From positions 1-18,079 of the forward strand of contig DGOD01000264.1 in NCBI GenBank assembly GCA_002389265.1: a DNA stretch of 18,079 bases. The letters run 5' to 3'. This stretch comes from Gammaproteobacteria bacterium UBA4475 (GTDB lineage Bacteria; Pseudomonadota; Gammaproteobacteria; Pseudomonadales; Azotimanducaceae). Both the position numbers and the translations under genes were made by a program. Positions 6,386 to 12,960 of the stretch are shown here, piece by piece; the stretch's first letter is position 1; the number at the start of each line of letters is the position of its first letter. The notes below the pieces were generated by a model that saw only the letters and a program-made list of their open reading frames with translations, was not told the DNA's origin and ran no database searches.

Positions 6386-7504
6386 ATGAACTTTGAATTC
6401 TCGGAGGAACAAAACCTGCTGCGGGAACAGACCCGTGGCTTTCTCAAGGACTTCTGTTCGCCCAAGGTGGTGCGCGCATCACTGGAAGCCAACGGTCCCT
6501 TTAACCAAGAGTTATGGCGCAAAGTCGCCGAGATGGGCTGGACATCCACCGTGATTCCCGAGGAATACGACGGTCTCGGCCTGAGCTATCTGGAGTTATC
6601 GGTTATCGCCGATGAACTCGGCCGGGCCATGGCGCCCCTGCCCTTTTCATCCAGCGTTTATCTCGCCACAGAGGCGATTCTGGCCCAGGGTTCGAAAGCC
6701 CAGAAAGAAGCCTGGCTGCCAAGATTAGCCTCGGGCGAATTAATCGCCACCTTCGCCATGGCTGAGAATCACGGCCAAGTATCACCAAAAAACCTCACCA
6801 CGACAGTGACCAACGACAAGATTCATGGCACCAAGACACCCGTCCCCGATGGTGATTACGCCGATTTAGCCATCGTTGTCACACAATCGAGTAAGGGCGA
6901 TGGCGCCAGCTGGTATTTGGTAGATCTGACACAAAGCGAGATCCAACGCGCGCAAGTCAGAACCCTCGACCCCAGCCGGTCACACGCTCAAATCGACTTT
7001 AATGGCGCCTCTGCCGAACTCATAGGCACTGATGGTGGCGGTTGGGCTGCCACTCAGAATCTGCTGAACCGAGCAGCCGTGCTGTTTGCCTGGGAACAGG
7101 TGGGTGGTTCGGACGCCGCGCTGGAAATGGCGAAGGAATATGCCCTGGGGCGCTATGCCTTCGGTCGACCCATCGCCAGCTATCAAGCCATCAAACACAA
7201 GCTTGCCGACATGTATGTGCGCAATACCCTGGCACGGTCCAATTGTTATTATGGTGCCTGGGCGTTGAACACCAATGCCAGCGAACTACCCATCGCCGCT
7301 GCCACGGCGCGAGTCAGTGCCATTCAAGCCTATTATTTTGCGTCCAAGGAAAATATCCAGACTCACGGCGGTATGGGATTTACCTGGGAATTTGATTGCC
7401 AATTCCACTATCGACGTTCCAAGATCCTCGCGGTCAATGTGGGCAGCGAGCGTCAGTGGCAAGACAAACTCATTACCGCTATCGAACAGACCAGCGCAGC
7501 CTAG
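6386..7504 (+). CDS. Acyl-CoA dehydrogenase, likely non-catalytic-base subunit
   Basis: A 372-residue FAD-dependent acyl-CoA dehydrogenase-fold protein. The N-terminal helical domain starts FEFSEEQNLLREQTR, TFAMAENHG (122-130) occupies the usual flavin-binding strand, and the C-terminal helical domain carries YAFGRPIASYQAIKHKLAD (257-275) and THGGMGFTWEFD (326-337). Neither usual catalytic glutamate is visible. The helix-G position reads LLNRAA (N228 rather than E), and the C-terminal loop has no YEGT-type motif. Such a chain paired with a glutamate-bearing neighbour is typical of the heterotetrameric acyl-CoA dehydrogenases known from actinobacterial steroid side-chain breakdown. The start has an AAGGACG ribosome-binding site. 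The second dehydrogenase gene begins 12 nt downstream, so the two are surely co-transcribed. It was assigned here by fold and motif order; the substrate is unknown. Confidence 0.9.
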   Translation: MNFEFSEEQNLLREQTRGFLKDFCSPKVVRASLEANGPFNQELWRKVAEMGWTSTVIPEEYDGLGLSYLELSVIADELGRAMAPLPFSSSVYLATEAILAQGSKAQKEAWLPRLASGELIATFAMAENHGQVSPKNLTTTVTNDKIHGTKTPVPDGDYADLAIVVTQSSKGDGASWYLVDLTQSEIQRAQVRTLDPSRSHAQIDFNGASAELIGTDGGGWAATQNLLNRAAVLFAWEQVGGSDAALEMAKEYALGRYAFGRPIASYQAIKHKLADMYVRNTLARSNCYYGAWALNTNASELPIAAATARVSAIQAYYFASKENIQTHGGMGFTWEFDCQFHYRRSKILAVNVGSERQWQDKLITAIEQTSAA

Positions 7505-7516
7505 AAGGAGATCAGT

Positions 7517-8728
7517 ATGGATTTTAACGACAGTAAAGAAGAAGCAACTTTCCGCAACGAGGCTCGTGAGTGGCTGGTGGCGAACGCCCCTACCGCAGCT
7601 GATCTCAACGGCCTGGACGATATGGGCCAAGCCAAACTTTGGCAAAAGCGCAAAGCCGATGCCGGTTGGGCCTGCATTCGTTGGCCAAAGGAATACGGCG
7701 GTCGCGGCGCTAATGCGATGGAACAGGTTATCCTCAGCCAAGAAGAGGCTAAAGTGAAAGCCCCGAACACCGGGTTTTTCAGCATCGGCCAGGGTATGGC
7801 CGCACCGACCATGATGACTTGGGCCACCGAAGACCAGAAGAAGCAGTATTTACCCAAGCTCGCCAGCGGCGAAAATGTTTGGTGTCAATTGTTCAGCGAA
7901 CCTGCCGGTGGCTCTGACCTTGCTGCCCTGCGGACCCGCGGCGTTCGAGATGGTGACGAATGGGTCGTTAATGGTCAGAAAATCTGGACCTCTGGGGCTC
8001 AATATTCTGACTTCGGGATTTTGGTATTGCGGACCGATCCGAACGTTGCCAAGCACCAGGGTTTGAGTTATTTCTTCCTCGACATGAAGTCGCCTGGGGT
8101 CGAAATCAAGCCGATCAAACAGATCTCCGGGGCGTCGGGCTTCAACGAAGTTTACTTCACCGATGTTCGGATTCCTGATGCGCAAAGACTTGGCGAGGTG
8201 GGTCAAGGCTGGCAGGTAGCGTTGACGACACTCATGAACGAGCGGGCTTCTATCGGCGGTGGTGGTGGCGGTGCGGGTTTCGAGCAGATCATGAAACTGG
8301 CGCAACAACTCAATATCGACGACAAACCTGCCATCGAAGACAAACAGGTCCGCGCCAATCTGGCAAACTGGTATGTTCGTCAAGCGGGATTGAAATATAC
8401 CGGCTATCGGTCAATGACCGCCCTGTCTCGAGGTGAAATTCCTGGGCCAGAAAATTCCATTGGCAAACTCGTAGGTGCGCCGCTGACCCAGGATCTGGCA
8501 TCCTTTGCCATCGACCTAATGGATCAAGCCGGTATACTCTGGAGCCCTGAAAGCGCCGAGCTGGAAAATATTTTCCAGTCAGCTTATATGAGCATCCCAG
8601 GCTTGCGTATTGCAGGTGGTACCGATGAGATCATGGCCAACATTATCGCCGAGCGCGTTCTGGGCCTGCCCCAGGATGTACGCGTAGATAAGGGCATACC
8701 GTTTTCGGAAGTGCCTACCGGCAACTAG
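7517..8728 (+). CDS. Acyl-CoA dehydrogenase, likely catalytic subunit
   Basis: A 403-residue acyl-CoA dehydrogenase that oxidises an acyl-CoA to the 2,3-enoyl-CoA with FAD. QLFSEPAGGSDLA (124-136) is the classic flavin- and substrate-binding signature, WVVNGQKIWTSGA (149-161) is the following strand, and GLRIAGGTDEIMANIIAERV (362-381) is the C-terminal signature. E242 in LMNERAS sits where isovaleryl-CoA and long-chain dehydrogenases carry the catalytic base on helix G. The position used by medium-chain enzymes is glycine here (AGGT instead of YEGT). A glycine run (246-252) follows E242. The start has a strong AAGGAG site. The gene ends about 25 nt before a bidirectional terminator. Together with the preceding gene it probably forms an alpha2beta2 enzyme for a bulky or branched acyl-CoA; that assembly is inferred. 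Confidence 0.92.
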   Translation: MDFNDSKEEATFRNEAREWLVANAPTAADLNGLDDMGQAKLWQKRKADAGWACIRWPKEYGGRGANAMEQVILSQEEAKVKAPNTGFFSIGQGMAAPTMMTWATEDQKKQYLPKLASGENVWCQLFSEPAGGSDLAALRTRGVRDGDEWVVNGQKIWTSGAQYSDFGILVLRTDPNVAKHQGLSYFFLDMKSPGVEIKPIKQISGASGFNEVYFTDVRIPDAQRLGEVGQGWQVALTTLMNERASIGGGGGGAGFEQIMKLAQQLNIDDKPAIEDKQVRANLANWYVRQAGLKYTGYRSMTALSRGEIPGPENSIGKLVGAPLTQDLASFAIDLMDQAGILWSPESAELENIFQSAYMSIPGLRIAGGTDEIMANIIAERVLGLPQDVRVDKGIPFSEVPTGN

Positions 8729-8752
8729 GACGCCAAAAGCTACAAAGGTAAC

Positions 8753-8778
8753 AATAAAGGGGCGTAAGCCCCTTTATT
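8753..8778. terminator. Bidirectional intrinsic terminator
   Basis: AATAAAGGGGC (8753-8763) pairs perfectly with GCCCCTTTATT (8768-8778) around a GTAA loop, an 11-bp stem with A-rich and T-rich flanks on both sides. It lies between the acyl-CoA dehydrogenase operon and the converging hydratase gene and can serve both. Confidence 0.85.
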
Positions 8779-8853
8779 TTGCCCCACGAAGAGTAACGCC
8801 GGCACCTGTCTTTTCGCACTCCTCACAAACTCTGTCAGTGTCTCTGATGAAGA

Positions 8854-9639
8854 TCACTGCCCCGTGAATTTCGCAGGTCGCTTCTCTAGAAACGCTTTAA
8901 TACCCTCGACATTGTCCGCTGAGGCGCCCGCCTGAGTCTGCAACTCCGTCTCCAACTGCAATTGCTGACTGAAGCTGTTCTCTTGAGAGTCCCAATAGGC
9001 ACGGCGAATCAGGCCCAGCGAGAAGGGTCCATTAGCAAACTTCTCGGCGATCTGCATGGCTTCACCCATGACATCCCCATCTTCTACCAGACGATTGATC
9101 AAGCCCCACTCAAAGGCTTTTTCAGCGGGTAATCGCTCCGCCATCATGGACAATTCTGTCGCCCGGCGCCAACCAACAATCCGGGGCAACAGCCAAGTTG
9201 CGCCACCGTCTGGAATCAAACCCACGTTGGCGAAGGCCTGCAAAAAATAGGCGCTCTTAGCCATCACGACCATATCTGCCATGATCGCGAAGCTCATCCC
9301 GACGCCGACGGCAGGCCCATTAACCGCCGAGACAAAAGGAAATGGCAGGCGCCGTAATTTATTCATCACCGAGGCATAGTGGGTTTCGAGAATGTGGCCT
9401 ACCGGCGGTAAGCTACCGGCTTCACCTCGAGCCGCCAGGTTTGCACCAGCGCAAAACGCCCGGCCTTCACCGGTCATAATCAAACATCTGGCGCCGCTAT
9501 CGGGATGAGCTACCTCGCTGATCGCGGCAGACAGTTCCTCCACCATGATCTTCGATAAGGCGTTGAGGACATCCGGTGCATTGAGGGTAATTACCGCTAC
9601 TTTGTTCTCGATCGAGACTTTGACGTGTTGATAGTTCAA
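8854..9639 (-). CDS. Enoyl-CoA hydratase/isomerase family protein, PaaG-like
   Basis: A 261-residue crotonase-fold enzyme acting on enoyl-CoA esters. GRAFCAGANLA (59-69) and NGPAVGVGM (107-115) form the CoA-binding loops and oxyanion hole. Both glutamates of classical enoyl-CoA hydratase are replaced: by alignment from memory, S116 and F136 hold their places. D144 in GLIPDGGATWLLPR instead matches the aspartate of PaaG and related isomerases, so double-bond isomerisation is as likely as hydration. I chose the TTG at 9639 because AGGAG lies 7 nt upstream and the protein then starts MNYQHVKVSI, like relatives. An upstream in-frame ATG at 9690 has no ribosome-binding site. The nitroreductase gene lies upstream on the same strand with an 81-bp gap, so co-transcription is possible. 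Confidence 0.9.
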   Translation of the reverse strand: MNYQHVKVSIENKVAVITLNAPDVLNALSKIMVEELSAAISEVAHPDSGARCLIMTGEGRAFCAGANLAARGEAGSLPPVGHILETHYASVMNKLRRLPFPFVSAVNGPAVGVGMSFAIMADMVVMAKSAYFLQAFANVGLIPDGGATWLLPRIVGWRRATELSMMAERLPAEKAFEWGLINRLVEDGDVMGEAMQIAEKFANGPFSLGLIRRAYWDSQENSFSQQLQLETELQTQAGASADNVEGIKAFLEKRPAKFTGQ

Positions 9640-9720
9640 GGGCTTGCTCCTGGCTACATTAAAGGCAACATATTTCATTAAACGCAACATACTACGTTTG
9701 CATATTGATACTGTCGACTG

Positions 9721-10470
9721 CTAAGTCGCGGCCTTGGTCGGTGGTCCCGCGCGGGTATAACGCGTGCCCGGCGGGTCAATCGCCCAGTCTGGCGCCTGCG
9801 ACCATTGGTCACCATAAACCAGTTCTGCCATGGGGCGACGGCGCACGGGGCCGTGTTTGCCTGCGGGCTTCCCCAGGGTTACTGTGGCCGCGATAAACAC
9901 CGCCTCAGGAATATCCAGCAATGCCTTAAGTTCAGCATCAACCTGATGATGAAACCCGGTAATGACACCGCCATAGCCAATAGCCCGAGCCGCCAGCAAT
10001 AAATTTTGCACCGCCGGGTACACCGAACCACCTTCCGCTGGCGTGGGTTCGCGATACCGCACTAAGCACGGCAGGATCAACACAGGCGCCTTCTCAAACC
10101 CCTGAACATATTGATCCATGGTGCGCGCCATCCGCGCCTTGGGGGACTGGGCATCACCACCAGAACCCTCGGCATAACCATCCCGTTTAAACTTCTCCGC
10201 CCACAAGGCGCGAGCCGCCTCGCCGATCAATGCTTTCGCCTGCCGGGCTCGAGCTGAGTCAGTCAGCACGACAAACCGGAAGGGCTGACGATTGGAGCCA
10301 CTGGGCGCTCGAGTCGCGCCAAACAAGATATCTCGCAGATCTTTCTCTGGTACTGGCTCATTAGCGTAGCGGCGGATCGCCCGCGTACTGCATATCCCCG
10401 CGAGCAAGCCGATTTGATCGTCAGCCAAGGGCTCACCGGCCCATGAGTAGTGGGATATTGATTCTGACAT
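9721..10470 (-). CDS. Nitroreductase family FMN oxidoreductase
   Basis: A 249-residue flavin oxidoreductase that uses NAD(P)H, judged by family, to reduce nitro groups, quinones or related electrophiles. CSTRAIRRY (27-35) and RAPSGSNRQPFRFVV (54-68) are the FMN phosphate- and ring-binding segments. The C-terminal half has GYGGVITGFHH and IAATVTLGKPAGKHGPVRRRP, again as in nitroreductases. The length is at the upper end for the family. AGGAGA precedes the ATG with normal spacing. The hydratase/isomerase lies downstream on the same strand, so reduction of an unsaturated acyl compound is one possible role. The leader contains an unusual array of 12-bp repeats. It shares no special closeness with the second nitroreductase at 17143-17826 beyond family motifs. 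Confidence 0.9.
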   Translation of the reverse strand: MSESISHYSWAGEPLADDQIGLLAGICSTRAIRRYANEPVPEKDLRDILFGATRAPSGSNRQPFRFVVLTDSARARQAKALIGEAARALWAEKFKRDGYAEGSGGDAQSPKARMARTMDQYVQGFEKAPVLILPCLVRYREPTPAEGGSVYPAVQNLLLAARAIGYGGVITGFHHQVDAELKALLDIPEAVFIAATVTLGKPAGKHGPVRRRPMAELVYGDQWSQAPDWAIDPPGTRYTRAGPPTKAAT

Positions 10471-10501
10471 GTAGTCTCCTGAGTTTGCTCAAGCACTGAG
10501 C

Positions 10502-10561
10502 CGTGAACTAAACCATGAACTAAACCATGAATTCAAGCATGAACCCAGCCATGAACCAAAC
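10502..10561 (-). repeat. Degenerate 12-bp tandem repeat, five units
   Basis: On the minus strand the units read GTTTGGTTCATG, GCTGGGTTCATG, CTTGAATTCATG, GTTTAGTTCATG and GTTTAGTTCACG, with a weaker sixth unit at 10562-10573. The array ends 31 bp upstream of the nitroreductase ATG and 20 bp before its AGGAGA site. It puts an ATG every 12 nt in one frame, but that frame soon meets TAG at 10522-10520, leaving only a 10-codon upstream ORF. The period, the terminal ATG and much of the consensus match the array at 3626-3661. Confidence 0.8.
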
Positions 10562-10716
10562 TGCGACTAAAACTTGATCGCAATCGGCTTGATCGCCTGA
10601 TTTGAAGCCAAGCTGCAACAAAATCAAGCATTTATCCTATATTCAAGCCGGCGGGCGTGTAACCCGTCGCACTAATGCCTATACTAGGCCCGCTATCGCC
10701 CACGAGAATTATCAAC

Positions 10717-11574
10717 ATGTTGAAGATCGGCCACTCCTACACCCTGGAAGTCATTAAGCGGGTGGAATTTGGCGTTTTCCTGGATGCCGAGAACCTGGGT
10801 GAGGTGCTGCTACCCAATCGCTATATACCGGACGATGTTGAGCTTGGTGATCATTTGTCAGTGTTTCTGTATCTGGACTCAGACAATCGCACCGTCGCCA
10901 CGACCCTGGAACCGAAAGTTCGAGTCGGCGAGTTCGCCTATTTGGAAGCCGTGGCCAACACCGATTACGGTACCTTCCTCGACTGGGGCCTGGCGAAAGA
11001 CCTACTGGTCCCCTTCGGGGAGCAACATCGTCCCATGGAGGTCGGCACTTCTTATCTTGTGCACGTCTACCTAGGACAAGCGGACGGTCGAATTACCGCA
11101 TCCTCGAAAATCGATAAATTCCTGGACGACGACCGCCCTCATGAATTCCAGCCCCGTCAGCCGGTTGATTTAATTATCGCCAACAGCACCGAACTCGGTT
11201 ACAAGGCGATCATCAACCACAGTCACTGGGGTCTGCTGTACAAAAACGAGGTTTTCCAGCGCATCAGTTTCGGTCAAAGTCTGCGTGGCTTTATCAAACA
11301 GGTACGGCCCGATGGCCGCATTGACCTGGGGCTTGCCGCCGGCCGCGAGGTTCGCGACAAGTACGCCACGGCCATCCTCGACTATCTGCATCAGCAGGAA
11401 GATGGCTTTGCCGCCGTGCACGACAAGTCTGACCCGGCACTAATCACCCGCCTGTTCGGGATAAGCAAGAAGGCCTTTAAACAAGCTATCGGGGGTTTGT
11501 ACAAACAGCATCTGATAGTGATTGAAAAAGCCGGTATTCGCCTGGTGGAAGCCCCGCCAACCGAGGAGCAATAA
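10717..11574 (+). CDS. cvfB: CvfB-type S1 RNA-binding protein
   Basis: A 285-residue protein of the CvfB/YitL family, RNA-binding proteins with S1-like modules and a C-terminal winged helix. Three beta-rich segments are visible: about 1-65 (GHSYTLEV to EFGVFLDAENLGEVLLP), 68-132 (YLEAVANTDYGTFLDWGLAKDLLVP) and 150-206 (HWGLLYKNEVF, RPDGRIDLGL). A helical tail with LFGISKKAFKQAIGGLYK (246-263) fits the winged helix. I chose the ATG at 10717, which begins MLKIGHSY as in relatives; the ATG at 10675 adds 14 residues without homology or a ribosome-binding site. Only a weak GAGAA precedes the chosen start. One nucleotide separates its stop from the ylqF start, so the two are translationally coupled. 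Function in this organism is inferred from family. Confidence 0.85.
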   Translation: MLKIGHSYTLEVIKRVEFGVFLDAENLGEVLLPNRYIPDDVELGDHLSVFLYLDSDNRTVATTLEPKVRVGEFAYLEAVANTDYGTFLDWGLAKDLLVPFGEQHRPMEVGTSYLVHVYLGQADGRITASSKIDKFLDDDRPHEFQPRQPVDLIIANSTELGYKAIINHSHWGLLYKNEVFQRISFGQSLRGFIKQVRPDGRIDLGLAAGREVRDKYATAILDYLHQQEDGFAAVHDKSDPALITRLFGISKKAFKQAIGGLYKQHLIVIEKAGIRLVEAPPTEEQ

Positions 11575-11575
11575 C

Positions 11576-12502
11576 ATGGCGGTTCATTGGTATCCCGGCC
11601 ATATGCACAAAGCCAACAAGGATATGGCGCTGTCCTTGCCGGAAGTTGATTTGATCATCGAACTGCTTGATGCACGCCTGCCCTACAGTAGTGCCAACCC
11701 TTTGCTGAGCAAGCTCGGCGCCGATATGCCGCGCATCAAAATCCTAAGTAAGTCAGACCTGGCCGACCCGGAGGTGACTGCTCGCTGGCAGGCCCATTTC
11801 GAGCAGTCGCAATCCGTTAAAGCCCTGTTAACCACACTGACTCAGACTGACAAGGCCCAGGCCGTGGCCGCCGCCTGCCGCAAGCTTGTGCCGCGAAAAA
11901 ACAACGCTACCCATAATATTGTGGCCATGATCACGGGCATTCCGAATGTCGGCAAGTCAACTCTGATCAATGCCATGGCAGGCAAGGCCATCGCCAAGAC
12001 CGGCAATGAACCTGCGATCACCAAAGGCCAGCAACGCATTAATCTGCGGAATGGTATCTTGCTGGTCGATACACCCGGCGTCTTGTGGCCAAAGATCGAA
12101 AATGAACTCAGCGGTTATCGCCTCGCCACTACCGGCGCACTCAAGGACACGGCCATCAACCATGTTGAGATCGCCTACTTTGCCGTCGACTATCTGCTGA
12201 CACATTACCCTCAACGCCTGATCGAACGCTACGGTGTCGACGAACTGCCCGACAATGAACTGGCGTTCCTGGAACTCATGGGTGCCCGCCGCGGCTGTTT
12301 GCGTGCTGGTGGTCAGGTTGACCTGGACAAGGTATCGAGTCTGTTATTAAACGAGTTGCGCTCCGGCAAACTCGGCCAGGTCAGTTTCGAAACCCCTGAA
12401 ATGGTTGAACTTGAGCTCGACGAAATACGCCGCCGGCAAGCTGAGAAAGCAGAAGTCAGAAAGAAGAAACGCGTCGAACGCAAAGCCCGCCGAAAAATGT
12501 AG
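11576..12502 (+). CDS. ylqF: YlqF/RbgA-type ribosome assembly GTPase
   Basis: A 308-residue circularly permuted GTPase of the YlqF/YawG family, whose studied member RbgA acts in late assembly of the large ribosomal subunit. The N terminus WYPGHMHKA (5-13) is a family hallmark. The G motifs run in permuted order: G4 as SKSD (58-61), G1 as GIPNVGKS (121-128), G2 around T149, and G3 as DTPG (165-168). The C terminus is strongly basic, rich in K and R over the last 30 residues, as expected for rRNA contact. The ATG at 11576 follows GAGGAG at good spacing and comes one nucleotide after the cvfB stop; an earlier in-frame ATG at 11522 lies inside cvfB and is rejected. The S1 partner suggests a joint role in ribosome or RNA handling. 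Confidence 0.95.
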   Translation: MAVHWYPGHMHKANKDMALSLPEVDLIIELLDARLPYSSANPLLSKLGADMPRIKILSKSDLADPEVTARWQAHFEQSQSVKALLTTLTQTDKAQAVAAACRKLVPRKNNATHNIVAMITGIPNVGKSTLINAMAGKAIAKTGNEPAITKGQQRINLRNGILLVDTPGVLWPKIENELSGYRLATTGALKDTAINHVEIAYFAVDYLLTHYPQRLIERYGVDELPDNELAFLELMGARRGCLRAGGQVDLDKVSSLLLNELRSGKLGQVSFETPEMVELELDEIRRRQAEKAEVRKKKRVERKARRKM

Positions 12503-12960
12503 GCGCACCAACCATACTTTAGCGCGTGATGCACCTCGAATATCATGATTGGGTGCCAACCCTAGACCTTGACACGCAAATAATTCAACCCCAATTGCTC
12601 AGGCTAACCGCAGCACATTCCCGCCAGCATACCAACCCCTCGCTGACTCGAGATACCTCGCCATACTTATTAATGATGACGGTGAAATATCACTGTACAT
12701 GTACTTGCTGGTGCGTATGATGCCGCGGTGTTCTATGGTTCAAATCCCAATAATAAGCGGCCATACAGAAATAGCGACGCAATCTGATTGATTCGCCTTC
12801 TGGCAGTTCACCAACAAAAATCAGCGGAAAGGAATTCAGCTCAGCCCTTTGAGCACTCCTAATCACTTGCTATCGACCTTGATATCCTCGCTATCTGTAT
12901 TCCGCGTGCATTCTGGCACCGGCGGATTAGTTATGTGTATCATTTTAACGGAGAGAAATT
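12503..12960 (+). other. 458-bp gap and leader before the TonB receptor
   Basis: No convincing gene is present. The only sizeable open frame (12526-12720, GTG start) lacks a ribosome-binding site and a family resemblance, though its last residues are cysteine-rich (HCTCTCWCV). A short hairpin, GCTCA and TGAGC around six bases, lies near 12840-12855. Candidate promoter pairs such as TTGCTA at 12868 with TATCTG at 12892 are weak. No Fur-box-like or riboswitch-like pattern was recognised. The region probably holds the ylqF 3' end and the promoter and leader of the receptor gene. Confidence 0.5.

Noticed and set aside
7275..7757. 160-codon frame overlapping both acyl-CoA dehydrogenase genes
   Set aside because: It spans the end of one well-supported gene and the start of the next in another frame; there is no domain and the composition is that of an out-of-frame read.
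9640..9690. N-terminal extension of the hydratase/isomerase from an ATG at 9690
   Set aside because: There is no ribosome-binding site and no homology in the extra 17 residues, whereas TTG at 9639 has AGGAG at 7 nt.
12526..12720. 64-codon open frame in the leader of the TonB receptor
   Set aside because: It starts with GTG without a ribosome-binding site, resembles no family and lies in a region without coding character; only its cysteine-rich end is noted.
12737..12747. GGTTCAAATCC, resembling a tRNA T-loop
   Set aside because: The flanking bases do not form a T-stem, and no anticodon arm or acceptor stem could be folded upstream, so it is not a tRNA or a recognisable tRNA remnant.
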